Shown in pieces: positions 1-7,831 of a stretch of 40,559 nt of DNA; the first letter of the stretch is position 1, and the number at the start of each line of letters is the position of its first letter. The position numbers and the translations under genes are program-made. Origin of the DNA: Halomonas nitroreducens (GTDB lineage Bacteria; Pseudomonadota; Gammaproteobacteria; Pseudomonadales; Halomonadaceae); the NCBI RefSeq assembly GCF_003966155.1, contig NZ_RXNS01000025.1, positions 1 through 40,559 on the forward strand, read 5' to 3'. Under the pieces are notes generated by a model. The model was not told where the DNA came from, made no database searches, and worked only from the letters and a program-made list of their open reading frames with translations.

Positions 1-116
1 TGACGACCATAGCGTGCGGGAACCACCTGATCCCTTGCCGAACTCAGCAGTGAAACCGCTCAGCGCCGATGGTAGTGTGGGGTCTCCCCATGCGAGAGTA
101 GGTCATCGTCAGGCAC
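1..116 (+). rRNA. rrf: 5S ribosomal RNA (5' end cut by window edge)
   Basis: The segment contains the conserved 5S core (CCGAACTCAG followed by GTGAAAC, then GCGCCGATGGTAGTGTGGGG and CATGCGAGAGTAGG). Its first bases (TGACGACC) pair with the last ones (GGTCATCGTCA) to close helix I. By comparison with the E. coli 5S, about four bases are missing at the 5' end. The 16S and 23S genes should lie just left of the window. Confidence 0.96.
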
Positions 117-126
117 TTATTCCGAG

Positions 127-158
127 AAAGCCTCGGTGCGAAAGCACCGAGGCTTTTT
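127..158 (+). terminator. Rho-independent terminator of the rRNA operon
   Basis: A perfect 13-bp stem (127-139 with 144-156) is closed by a GAAA tetraloop and ends in a run of T, about ten bases after the 5S gene. This is a textbook intrinsic terminator for the rRNA transcript. Confidence 0.93.
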
Positions 159-256
159 CATATCTGCCTGGATAATGATGTCAGGGCCTTCCATGGAGCA
201 TAGACCTCAGCCTATTCCGTGGGCAGCCCCAATCTTGTCGGACCATGATTCGGAAC

Positions 257-288
257 AGACCCCGGGCTCGAGAGAACTCGGGGTCTTT
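257..288 (+). terminator. Second terminator-like hairpin after the rRNA operon
   Basis: AGACCCCG (257-264) pairs with CGGGGTCT (279-286) and is followed by TTT. It lies about 100 bases past the first terminator with no gene between, so it probably acts as a back-up terminator. The loop is long (14 bases) and the T run short. Confidence 0.55.
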
Positions 289-307
289 GCATTCTGGCGC
301 CTTTGCC

Positions 308-350
308 AGCCGCTAAGGAGAACTCGAGCTCGATGAGTTCGGGGGCTTTC
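308..350 (+). other. Third, imperfect hairpin in the 117-528 gene-free stretch
   Basis: The 413-base stretch between the 5S gene and the BCCT gene has no convincing gene. Besides the two hairpins above, it holds a third dyad (GAACTC at 320-325 with GAGTTC at 335-340, AGCC at 308-311 with GGCT at 344-347) followed by TTTC. It may be a decayed terminator. I saw no clear promoter for the following transporter. Confidence 0.3.
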
Positions 351-528
351 TTGCTTCCCCCCTTCCTGAGTTTCCGGGCCACGTCGGCGACATGACAGGG
401 CGTCATCCGTGGTAGGCAGGGTGACCACCTCCCCCTTGCCACCGCATCCTTGATGCCATGACTCCACACTCACCCTTGCCACAGAGGAGAGCACGGCCGA
501 CCCCGGTGTTTCCGGCCGTATCAAGCGC

Positions 529-2118
529 ATGAGCCATACCAACGCAACACCCTCGACCCCCGAGACCCAGTCCGCGAGGCGCCTGGGCGATCCCCTGGTG
601 CTTGGCCTGAGTGTCGGCTTCATCCTCGGCTTCCTGGCCCTGTCGCTGTACGACATCGACATGGTGGCCGGCGGGATCGCCAGCGGCTTTGCCTGGACGG
701 CCAGTACCCTGGGCAGCTATTTCCAGCTGCTGCTGCTGCTGACCTTCCTGGTGGCCATGGGGCTGGCCTTCTCGCCGGTGGCGAGTGCCCGGATCGGCAA
801 CCTCGACCGCCCCGAGCTCAGCACCTTCAAGTGGCTGTCGATCATCATGTGCACCCTGCTGGCCGGGGGAGGCGTCTTCTTCGCCGCCGGCGAGCCGATC
901 TATCATTTCGTGGTGACGCCACCGGCCTTCGAGACCGAGGCGGGCACCCCGGAGGCCGTGGCCGGCGCCCTGGCCCAGTCGTTCATGCACTGGGGCTTCT
1001 TGGCCTGGGCGGTGCTGGGCTCTCTGACCGCGGTGGTGCTGGCCCATGCCCACTACGTCAAGGGACAGCCCCTGCAGCCGCGTACCCTGCTGATGCCGGT
1101 GCTGGGCGAGCGCCTGGTGAAGGGATGGCTCGGCGGGGTAGTCGATGCGCTGTGCGTGATCGCCGTGGTGGCGGGCACCGTGGGCCCGATCGGTTTCCTG
1201 GCCACCCAGGTCAGCTTCGGCCTGCATGAGCTGTTCGGCGTCTCCGAGGGCTACGGCACCCAGTTGCTGATCCTGGTCGCGCTGGGCGCCGTCTACGTCA
1301 CCTCGGCCATGACCGGCATCCATCGCGGTATCCAGGTCCTCAGCCGCTTCAATGTCTTCCTGGCGCTGGCCATCGCCGCGGTGATCTTCCTCTTCGGCCC
1401 CACGCAGTTCCTGGTCAATGCCTTCACCCGGGGCTTCGGTGAATACCTGACGTCCTTCTTCACCATGGCCACCATGACGGCCCAGACCGCCCCCGATTGG
1501 TGGATGCAGTGGTGGACGGTGTTCTTCTTCGCCTGGTTCATCGGCTACGGCCCGCTGATGGCGATCTTCGTGGCGCGGATCTCGCGCGGACGCACCATCC
1601 GCCAGATGATCCTTGCCGTGGCGGTCATGGCGCCCATCGCCACCACGGTGTGGTTCACCCTGCTGGGGGGCTCGGGCATCCATTACCAGCTGACCGGTGC
1701 CATCGACCTGGCCGCTGCCCTGAACGACTTCCAGTTCGACGTGGCCACCCTGACCGTGGCCCAGGCGCTGCCGGGAGGGCCCTTGATGGCGCTGGCCATC
1801 CTGCTGCTGACCACCATCTTCGTGGCCACCACCGGCGATTCCATGAGCTACGCGATCTCGGTAGTGGGCTCCGGGCACGACGAGCCCAACGTCCTGGTGC
1901 GGGCCTTCTGGGGGATCGCCATGGCACTGATGGCGGCGGTCCTGCTCTACATGGGCGCCGGCCAGATCAGCGCGCTCCAGCAGTTCATCGTCATCACCGC
2001 GATTCCGGTCTCGCTGGTGCTGTTGCCGTCGCTGTGGACCGGGCCTCAGGCGGCCATCGCCATGGCCCAGGAGCAGGGCCTGCTGGCCGCCCACCGGGCC
2101 TCGTCCCCGGAGAGCTGA
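529..2118 (+). CDS. BCCT-family secondary transporter, divergent substrate cage
   Basis: 529-residue polytopic membrane protein of the betaine/choline/carnitine transporter family. Support: about 12 hydrophobic segments, the family block around 329-356 (WTVFFFAWF, then ARISRGRTIR) and a HWG-x3-W helix. Family members take up compatible solutes or methylated amines, usually with Na+ or H+. Aligned from memory with BetP, two cage tryptophans are kept (W155, W160), but Tyr197 becomes L163, Trp374 becomes F337 and Trp377 becomes Y340. The glycine-rich TM3 stretch reads AGGGVFFAAGEP. It lacks the long C-terminal osmosensing tail of BetP/BetT, so uptake may not be osmotically gated. The substrate may not be glycine betaine. 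It stands alone between the rRNA operon and a hairpin at 2172-2205. Confidence 0.88.
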   Translation: MSHTNATPSTPETQSARRLGDPLVLGLSVGFILGFLALSLYDIDMVAGGIASGFAWTASTLGSYFQLLLLLTFLVAMGLAFSPVASARIGNLDRPELSTFKWLSIIMCTLLAGGGVFFAAGEPIYHFVVTPPAFETEAGTPEAVAGALAQSFMHWGFLAWAVLGSLTAVVLAHAHYVKGQPLQPRTLLMPVLGERLVKGWLGGVVDALCVIAVVAGTVGPIGFLATQVSFGLHELFGVSEGYGTQLLILVALGAVYVTSAMTGIHRGIQVLSRFNVFLALAIAAVIFLFGPTQFLVNAFTRGFGEYLTSFFTMATMTAQTAPDWWMQWWTVFFFAWFIGYGPLMAIFVARISRGRTIRQMILAVAVMAPIATTVWFTLLGGSGIHYQLTGAIDLAAALNDFQFDVATLTVAQALPGGPLMALAILLLTTIFVATTGDSMSYAISVVGSGHDEPNVLVRAFWGIAMALMAAVLLYMGAGQISALQQFIVITAIPVSLVLLPSLWTGPQAAIAMAQEQGLLAAHRASSPES

Positions 2119-2171
2119 GCGCCGGGAGGCTCACCGCGCGGGCGGCGGTACCGCAGCGCCAGGGCCCCGTA

Positions 2172-2205
2172 CCTGCCCCCCGGCACGCCGTGCCTGGGGG
2201 GCAGG
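2172..2205 (+). terminator. Strong GC hairpin after the BCCT gene
   Basis: CCTGCCCCCC (2172-2181) pairs with GGGGGGCAGG (2196-2205), extended by GGCA with TGCC around a single bulged T and a 5-base loop. There is no T run afterwards, so termination is likely but less certain than for the rRNA terminator. Confidence 0.6.
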
Positions 2206-2237
2206 GCCCTCCACTCGGCCCCGGGCGAAGAATGGCG

Positions 2238-2243
2238 TATAAT
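2238..2243 (+). promoter_or_regulatory. Probable -10 box (TATAAT) for the DUF2721 gene
   Basis: A perfect TATAAT stands 29 bases upstream of the TTG start at 2273, in an otherwise GC-rich stretch after a terminator-like hairpin. No good -35 hexamer is visible 16-18 bases upstream. Confidence 0.5.
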
Positions 2244-2272
2244 GCGACCAAAGTCGAATACCGGAGAGTGCC

Positions 2273-2719
2273 TTGACCCTGACCACGCCGGCCCTGCTGT
2301 TTCCCGCCATTTCCCTGCTGTTGCTGGCCTATACCAATCGTTTCCTGACCCTGGCCCAGCTGATTCGCAAGCTGGCCGAAGAGGAGCGCGATGCTCATCA
2401 CGAGGTGGCGATGCGCCAGATCCTGCTGCTGCGCCAGCGGATCACCCTGACCAAGCGCATGCAGATGGCGGGCGTACTGAGCTTCCTGCTCTGCACGCTA
2501 TCGATGTTCGCGCTCTTCCTGTCCCTCAAGCTGCTCGGCATGCTGCTGTTCGGCGTCAGCCTGATCAGCCTGTCGGTGTCGCTGGTGTTCTCCCTCTGGG
2601 AGGTGAAGATCTCGACCAATGCCCTGAATGTGCAGCTGCAGGACATGGAGATGCTGAGCCGCACGCGCCATGCCGGCAAGCCCTCCAACGAAGACGAGGA
2701 GCCCCCGCGCGGCTTGTGA
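2273..2719 (+). CDS. DUF2721 family membrane protein
   Basis: 148 residues with an N-terminal hydrophobic segment (about 5-20), a charged helical stretch (about 30-60) and two close membrane helices (about 65-110), followed by a short acidic tail. Length and layout fit the DUF2721 family of small inner-membrane proteins of unknown function. The start is TTG at 2273, chosen because it directly precedes the first membrane segment and follows GGAG by about seven bases; no ATG is available there. It ends 46 bases before rlmM and may share its transcript. No function can be inferred. Confidence 0.72.
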   Translation: MTLTTPALLFPAISLLLLAYTNRFLTLAQLIRKLAEEERDAHHEVAMRQILLLRQRITLTKRMQMAGVLSFLLCTLSMFALFLSLKLLGMLLFGVSLISLSVSLVFSLWEVKISTNALNVQLQDMEMLSRTRHAGKPSNEDEEPPRGL

Positions 2720-2765
2720 GCAGGGTGTGCGCCCGGCTAGACTGGCGGCCTTCACAGGAGGCCAC

Positions 2766-3833
2766 ATGACCCCCCAGCAGTTGCTGTTCTATTGTCGCCC
2801 CGGCTTCGAGGCCGATCTGGCCAGCGAGGTTGCCACCAAGGCGGCCTCGCTGGGCTGGCAGGGCTACCCCCGTGCCGAGCCTCACGCCGGTCATGTCCGC
2901 TTCGTGGTCAGCGAAGAGCGCCCCGTCAATGTGCTGCATCGGGCCCTGCCACTGGCCTCGCTGGTCTTTGCCCGACAGAGCCTGGTCGCGCTGGAGCCCC
3001 TGGAAGCGTTGTCACGGGAAGATCGCCTCACGCCCATCGTCGAACAGGTCGTGGCGAGCGGCTGGAGCTTCGAATCGCTGTGGCAGGAAACGCCCGATAC
3101 CAACGAGGCCAAGGCGCTGGCCGGGCTGATCAAGGCCCTCAAGCGGCCCCTCGAGTCGACGCTGAGAAAGCGCGGGGCCCTGCGGCGCAAGGCCGGTGGC
3201 CGGCGCCTGCACCTGTTGTGGACCGAGGGGGACCGGGTCCAGCTGGGGATGAGCTTTCCCGGCAATCGCAGCGAGCTTGCCGGTGGCATCCGCCGCCTGC
3301 GTTTTCCCCATGACGCGCCGAGCCGCTCCACCCTCAAGCTCGAGGAAGCCTGGCACGAGTTCGTGCCCCGTGACCAATGGCAGGACCGCCTGGGCGAAGG
3401 GATGCAGGCGGCGGACCTGGGCGCGGCACCGGGCGGCTGGACCTGGCAGCTGGTGCATCGGGGCATGCAGGTCTTCGCCATCGACAATGGCCCCATGGAC
3501 CGCAAGCTCATGGCGACCGGCCTGGTGGAACACCTGCGCGAGGATGGCTTTGTCTGGGCGCCGCCGTCGCGGCTGGACTGGCTGGTCTGCGACATCGTCG
3601 ACAAGCCGTCGCGGGTGATCTCGATGGTCGAGCGCTGGCTGACGCGCCGCTGGTGTCGGGAGGCGGTGTTCAACCTCAAGCTGCCGATGAAGCGGCGCTG
3701 GGAGGCCGTCTCGGAGGGCTTGGCCCGGCTGGATGCCGCCCTCGGCGAGGCCGGGGTCAAGGCGGAAATCGCCTGCCGCCACCTCTATCACGACCGTGAA
3801 GAGGTGACGGTGCATGTCCGGCTGCTGAACTGA
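2766..3833 (+). CDS. rlmM: 23S rRNA C2498 2'-O-ribose methyltransferase RlmM
   Basis: 355 residues, close to the 366 of E. coli RlmM (YgdE). The enzyme uses S-adenosylmethionine to methylate the ribose of C2498 in 23S rRNA before ribosome assembly. An N-terminal THUMP-like region (about 1-180) precedes a Rossmann methyltransferase domain with the SAM loop DLGAAPGGW starting at D217. The CDIVDKPSR and FNLKLPMKRRW motifs carry the Asp and Lys expected of the K-D-K-type catalytic centre. The ATG at 2766 follows AGGAGG (2756-2761), which decides the start over an in-frame upstream extension to 2670. The gene is probably constitutive. Confidence 0.95.
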   Translation: MTPQQLLFYCRPGFEADLASEVATKAASLGWQGYPRAEPHAGHVRFVVSEERPVNVLHRALPLASLVFARQSLVALEPLEALSREDRLTPIVEQVVASGWSFESLWQETPDTNEAKALAGLIKALKRPLESTLRKRGALRRKAGGRRLHLLWTEGDRVQLGMSFPGNRSELAGGIRRLRFPHDAPSRSTLKLEEAWHEFVPRDQWQDRLGEGMQAADLGAAPGGWTWQLVHRGMQVFAIDNGPMDRKLMATGLVEHLREDGFVWAPPSRLDWLVCDIVDKPSRVISMVERWLTRRWCREAVFNLKLPMKRRWEAVSEGLARLDAALGEAGVKAEIACRHLYHDREEVTVHVRLLN

Positions 3834-3846
3834 CGAGGGGAGGGGA

Positions 3847-4134
3847 TCAGTAGCTCGGCTCGTAGATGCGGACGTTCTCGTCCTCGGTCAGCAGGGGCAG
3901 CATCTGCTGCATCACGCGGCTGCGCTGCTCGCTGTCACGCCACTCCTTCCAGGCCCGCAGGTCACGCCACTTGGTGATCATCAGGCGCCGATCGCTGTGT
4001 CCCTTCTCGACGAGGGTCTCGCCGCCCCCGAAGCCCGAGGCGCCGAGCACCTGGCGCATGGCCTCGCGGGCCGCCTCCTCGTATTCTTCCTCCAGCCCGG
4101 GCATGATACGACGTTCGATAATGATCTTGATCAT
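3847..4134 (-). CDS. Small ABM-domain (dimeric alpha/beta barrel) protein
   Basis: 95 residues with the length and pattern of an antibiotic-biosynthesis-monooxygenase fold protein: an N-terminal strand (IKIIIERRI), a helix with EEYEEAAREAM, a middle strand after the glycine-rich turn, then a W-x8-W region (ITKWRDLRAWKEW). Family members act as small monooxygenases, haem-binding proteins or stress proteins. No haem or catalytic residues can be assigned here. AGGGAG precedes the ATG. It is divergent from tusA and convergent with rlmM. The exact role is unknown. Confidence 0.72.
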   Translation of the reverse strand: MIKIIIERRIMPGLEEEYEEAAREAMRQVLGASGFGGGETLVEKGHSDRRLMITKWRDLRAWKEWRDSEQRSRVMQQMLPLLTEDENVRIYEPSY

Positions 4135-4183
4135 CCACTAGCTCCCTAGACGCTTTCACTCTATTCCTTAGGCGAGGTCATCG

Positions 4184-4435
4184 ATGGTTGATTCCGCGAA
4201 TTCACTGCCCGCTTGCCATGCCGAACTGGACACCACGGGTCTCTACTGCCCCGAGCCGATCATGCTGATGCACAACAAGGTGCGCGACATGCAGCCGGGG
4301 GAGGTCCTCAAGGTGATCGCCAGCGATCCGGCCACCACCCGGGACGTGCCCAAGTTCTGCAGCTTCCTGGGCCATGAACTGCTGCAGCAGCAGGAGGACG
4401 ACGGCCGCTACCTGTACTTCATCCGGCTGGGCTGA
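4184..4435 (+). CDS. tusA: Sulfur carrier protein TusA
   Basis: 83-residue cytosolic sulfur-transfer protein. The hallmark LDTTGLYCPEP places the persulfide-carrying cysteine at C22 in the C-P-x-P motif. In E. coli, TusA takes sulfur from IscS and passes it through TusBCD/TusE to MnmA for 2-thiolation of tRNA wobble uridine, and also feeds molybdenum cofactor synthesis. Length and the C-terminal LYFIRLG strand match the family. It stands alone, divergent from the ABM protein (50 bases apart) and convergent with the next gene. Confidence 0.94.
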   Translation: MVDSANSLPACHAELDTTGLYCPEPIMLMHNKVRDMQPGEVLKVIASDPATTRDVPKFCSFLGHELLQQQEDDGRYLYFIRLG

Positions 4436-4455
4436 GCCGTGACCCGGAGCCGGCC

Positions 4456-5163
4456 TCATTCCCGCTGGTCGGCATCGGGCATGACCATCAGGGCCAGGGC
4501 TTCCAGGGTGGCGGGATCCTCGCGGCGGATGCGGTTGGCGATTTGCCGCTGGAAGAAGTAGACCACCCGGTGGCGGCTGTGGCCGGGGTAGAGGCAGGCA
4601 TCGCCGGGCAGGATCGGGGTGGACTCGACCAGGCGCTCGTCGGCCAGCAGGGCTTCGATTGCCCCGTCGCTGTAGAGTCGCCAGCCGAATACCTGCTTGA
4701 GCTGCCAGGGGGCCCCGCTCTCGTCCATGCACAGTGCGTGGGTACCCTGGGTTTCCGGCAACTGCTGGATCAGGGTCGCCTCCTCGGTCTCCTCATACTC
4801 GAAGTAGGCGGCGGCTTGCTCCAGCTCCAGCACCTTGTGCTCGGGCGGCTCCTCGAACAGCTCCTCGGTCTCCGGATCCCGGTAACCGATGAAATGGCCA
4901 TGCTCGGGGTCATCCAGCATCTGGCAGGGCGTCAGGCTTTCCATCCATGGCACCAGGCCGACCACTTCGCCGTCATCCCGTAGCCCCCAGGCCAGCAGGG
5001 GCATGCCGTAGTAGGCCTCGGATTCGGAAGGCAGCCGATAGACCATCTCCAGGCCGTCAAGCTCGGGCGCGAGACGGACCAGGCGTTTCCTGGCCTGTTG
5101 GCGTTGGCGCATGGTGTCCAGGTCGATGACCCGGGCGGGGCGGTGTGACAGCGGGATACCCAT
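4456..5163 (-). CDS. Conserved-looking hypothetical protein
   Basis: 235-residue soluble, acidic protein without a signal peptide or membrane segment that I can see. I do not recognise a family. A Glu-rich middle (about 95-135) and a C-terminal part with HRVVYFFQRQIANRIRR are the most distinctive stretches. The ATG at 5163 has a good AGGAGGG upstream. It converges on tusA (20 bases between the stop codons) and lies downstream of the MATE/DUF3080 pair on the same strand, but a 117-base gap suggests its own promoter. Confidence 0.7.
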   Translation of the reverse strand: MGIPLSHRPARVIDLDTMRQRQQARKRLVRLAPELDGLEMVYRLPSESEAYYGMPLLAWGLRDDGEVVGLVPWMESLTPCQMLDDPEHGHFIGYRDPETEELFEEPPEHKVLELEQAAAYFEYEETEEATLIQQLPETQGTHALCMDESGAPWQLKQVFGWRLYSDGAIEALLADERLVESTPILPGDACLYPGHSRHRVVYFFQRQIANRIRREDPATLEALALMVMPDADQRE

Positions 5164-5280
5164 GAAGTCCCTCCTGCTGCTGCGTGGTCACGGCATTGGC
5201 GGTTGGGCCTGTCGGCAGCGCACAACGTCACTGTCCTTCCATCAATAGCACAGAGTGGTGACCGAGGTTAAGCCTCTGGG

Positions 5281-6324
5281 TCAACCACAGTGACGAATCA
5301 TGGCCAAACGCAAGCCGCGATGGCGCTCCCGGGCCGCCACCAGCGCGGGCCAGGGCGCCTGGTCGGCCTCCACGGAGAGCCAACGCTGGCGGTAGGCGGC
5401 GACGGCCGGAGGCGGGTCGACGAGCTGGGCCTCGATCAGCCGGTCGAGGCCCAGCAGCCAGCGTCGTGACTGCAGCTGGAGCCCGTCCAGCCAGCGGGTC
5501 AGCCGGTCGTGTCCGGTGGCGGTGGTCAGGTCGGTGCAGCGCGTCCCGTCGGCCAGCGCCGTCTCGAGCAGCGCCGAGGCCTCCTCAAGGCGCCGCTCGG
5601 CCAGCAGCAGGGCACGCAGCAGCTCGGCAGTCAACGGACGCGTCTGCAGGGTCTCGAGATGGCCCTCGAGGGTGGCGGAGTCCGGGGGCCAGCGGCGATC
5701 GAACTGATGGAGGACCGCCTCGTGCAGGTAGTGCAGCGCGGGCAGCTGTGACTCGACCGCCGACAGCGCGTCCGGCGCCAGGGGGGCGCTGGCCCGGGAG
5801 AAGCTGCCGACCCACTCGCTGGAGTCGAACACGGCATTCCAGCTCGCCCGGGGCAGCTGCTCGGTCTTGGTCCGGGTGAGGCGCGCCAGGCGCGTCCGGT
5901 CGGCCTCGCCGAGGCGCTGCGGGACCTCGGTGTTCCAGCAGCCGCTCAGGCGACGCCACAGGGCGAGCTCGTAGAGCCAGCGCTGGCTCGGGGCGGCCAC
6001 TCGGCCCAGCTGGTTGTTGCGGGCGGCGATCAGGTTGGCGATATGGCAGTCGCGCAGGGCGAAGACCGCCAGCATGCCTTCCCGGGTCTCGCCGAGGGGA
6101 AACAGGCGTGCCTCCGGCTCGGGGAAGGCCGCGATGTTGATCGGGCGTCCGGGGGACGGTGGCGCCAGGGCGAGAGCGTCCGCCAGGCGCCGCTGATAGT
6201 CCACCAGCAGCGTCTCCGCGGGGCCGTCGCTGCAGCCGCTGAGCAGCAGGACCAGCAGCAGCGTGCCCCACCAGCCGGCTCGGCGGCCCTCAGCCCCGGA
6301 GATCGGGAAGTTCCATATCGCCAT
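5281..6324 (-). CDS. DUF3080 family lipoprotein
   Basis: 347 residues. An N-terminal hydrophobic stretch ends in the lipobox LLSGC, so Cys31 should be lipidated and the rest periplasmic, attached to the inner or outer membrane. The mature part is mainly helical with many Leu and Arg, fitting DUF3080, a gammaproteobacterial family without assigned function. The gene start overlaps the 3' end of the MATE exporter gene by 35 bases, so the two are probably translated from one message and may work together, though this is inference. Confidence 0.72.
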   Translation of the reverse strand: MAIWNFPISGAEGRRAGWWGTLLLVLLLSGCSDGPAETLLVDYQRRLADALALAPPSPGRPINIAAFPEPEARLFPLGETREGMLAVFALRDCHIANLIAARNNQLGRVAAPSQRWLYELALWRRLSGCWNTEVPQRLGEADRTRLARLTRTKTEQLPRASWNAVFDSSEWVGSFSRASAPLAPDALSAVESQLPALHYLHEAVLHQFDRRWPPDSATLEGHLETLQTRPLTAELLRALLLAERRLEEASALLETALADGTRCTDLTTATGHDRLTRWLDGLQLQSRRWLLGLDRLIEAQLVDPPPAVAAYRQRWLSVEADQAPWPALVAARERHRGLRLAMIRHCG

Positions 6325-7783
6325 GTGCCACCGCCTTGCTTCGTCGTCTCAAGCGCTCGCCGAGCAGCATCGCGGCCACGGTGAGCCCGGCGATCAGCCC
6401 GATCCAGTAGCCGTACACCCCGAGCGGGGGGACCCAGCCATACAGCCCATACTCGCCCAGCCAATGGCCGCCGCCCAGGCCCACCAGCCAGTAGGCGAGC
6501 AGGGTGATCAGCATGATCACCCGGGTATCCTTGTAGCCACGCAGGGCGCCGGCCAGGTTGACCTGCAGGGAGTCGGAGACCTGGTAGAGCATGGCCAGAC
6601 CGACCAGGGACAGGGTCAGCTGCATCACCGCGGGGTCGTGGGTGTAGAGGGCGATCACCGGCTCGGCCGTCAGCCACAGCAGCAGGCTGTTGAGCAGCGC
6701 CACGGCCACGGCGATCAGGATGCCGTTCCAGGCCACCAGGCGGGCCGCCCCGGGGCGTGCCTGGCCGAGGGTGTGCCCCACCCGGACGGTCAGGGCCATG
6801 CCCAGCGACAGCGGCAGCATGAACAGCAACGAGGTGTAGTTCAGGGCCACCTGGTGGGCCGCCACGGTCACCTCGCCGAGGCTGGCGATGAACAGCGCGA
6901 TCAGGGTGAACAACGTCACCTCGACGAAGATCGCCACCCCGATCGGCACCCCGACGTAGAGCAGCTCACCGATCATGCGCCAGCGCGGCGGAGTGGGGCA
7001 GCGCCACAGCTCGACGTCGCCATAGGCGCGGCTGCGCCGGGTATAGGCGATCATGGTCAGGCTCATCACCCACATGGACAACGCCGTGGCGATGCCACAG
7101 CCGACCGCCCCCAGGGCGGGCAGGGCCTGTAGCGGCCCCGGCAGTCCCTCGCCGAACAGCGCGGTGAGCCCCGCGCCACCATAGATCAGCAGGTAGTTGC
7201 TGGGGATGTTCACCGCCAGTCCCACCAGACTGATCCACAGTGCCGGCCGGGTGTGATTCATGCCGTCCGAGAAGGCGCGCAGCGCCTGGAAGATCGCCAC
7301 GCCGGGCATGCCCATGCCCACCGCGGCCAGGTAGCCGGCGGAGCGGCGCGCCACCTCCTCGGGCACCGCCATCAGCCGGAACACCGGCATCACCGCCAGC
7401 CACAGCAGCACGGCGGCGACGATGCCCAGAGTCACGCCGATCCATAACGCCTGGTGCACGTTGTCGCGGATGCCTCCCCGACCACCGCCCAGCAGGTGGG
7501 CCACCACCGGGGTCAGGCCCATCAGGGTGCCGGTCATGAACAGCATCAGCGGCAACCACAGGCTCGAGCCCACCGACACCGCCGCCAGGTCGGTGGCGCT
7601 CAGGCGGCCGGTCATCATCACGTCCACCACGCTCATGCCCGCCTGGGCGAGCTGGGCGCCGCAGATGGGCAGGGCCAGGCGGATCAGGGGGCGGGTTTCC
7701 TGGCGGGTGACGGCGAGCAGGTCAGCGGTGAACGGGGCCAAGGGGCATGCTCCATGCGGGGACGAGACGGCCCCGGGCCTCAT
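6290..7783 (-). CDS. MATE family multidrug/Na+ efflux protein (NorM type)
   Basis: Up to 497 residues with about 12 membrane helices in two homologous halves. The first half carries ETRPLIRLALPICGAQLAQ and VVDVMMTGRLSATDLAAV; the second carries VAAHQVALNY. These are typical of NorM proteins, which export cationic drugs in exchange for Na+ or H+ across the inner membrane. The start is uncertain: ATG at 7783 gives a long polar N-terminus, whereas TTG at 7741, preceded by GGAG, would begin nearer the usual NorM start. It lies 48 bases downstream of the BTAD regulator on the same strand and overlaps the DUF3080 gene. Confidence 0.9.
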   Translation of the reverse strand: MRPGAVSSPHGACPLAPFTADLLAVTRQETRPLIRLALPICGAQLAQAGMSVVDVMMTGRLSATDLAAVSVGSSLWLPLMLFMTGTLMGLTPVVAHLLGGGRGGIRDNVHQALWIGVTLGIVAAVLLWLAVMPVFRLMAVPEEVARRSAGYLAAVGMGMPGVAIFQALRAFSDGMNHTRPALWISLVGLAVNIPSNYLLIYGGAGLTALFGEGLPGPLQALPALGAVGCGIATALSMWVMSLTMIAYTRRSRAYGDVELWRCPTPPRWRMIGELLYVGVPIGVAIFVEVTLFTLIALFIASLGEVTVAAHQVALNYTSLLFMLPLSLGMALTVRVGHTLGQARPGAARLVAWNGILIAVAVALLNSLLLWLTAEPVIALYTHDPAVMQLTLSLVGLAMLYQVSDSLQVNLAGALRGYKDTRVIMLITLLAYWLVGLGGGHWLGEYGLYGWVPPLGVYGYWIGLIAGLTVAAMLLGERLRRRSKAVAHGDMELPDLRG

Positions 7784-7831
7784 GCCGTCGGGGCGGACCG
7801 GATAGTCTATCAGGGGCCACGGGACGCCGGG

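Noticed and set aside
403..2094. Long open frame on the minus strand (563 codons) opposite the BCCT gene, with similar ones opposite E1, uup, fadB and the 2OG/M24 genes
   Set aside because: Composition is Gly/Gln/His/Arg/Asp-rich without family motifs; these are antisense shadows of GC-rich genes.
5281..7783. Riboswitch or attenuator near the MATE gene
   Set aside because: The 48-base gap upstream holds no recognisable structured element.
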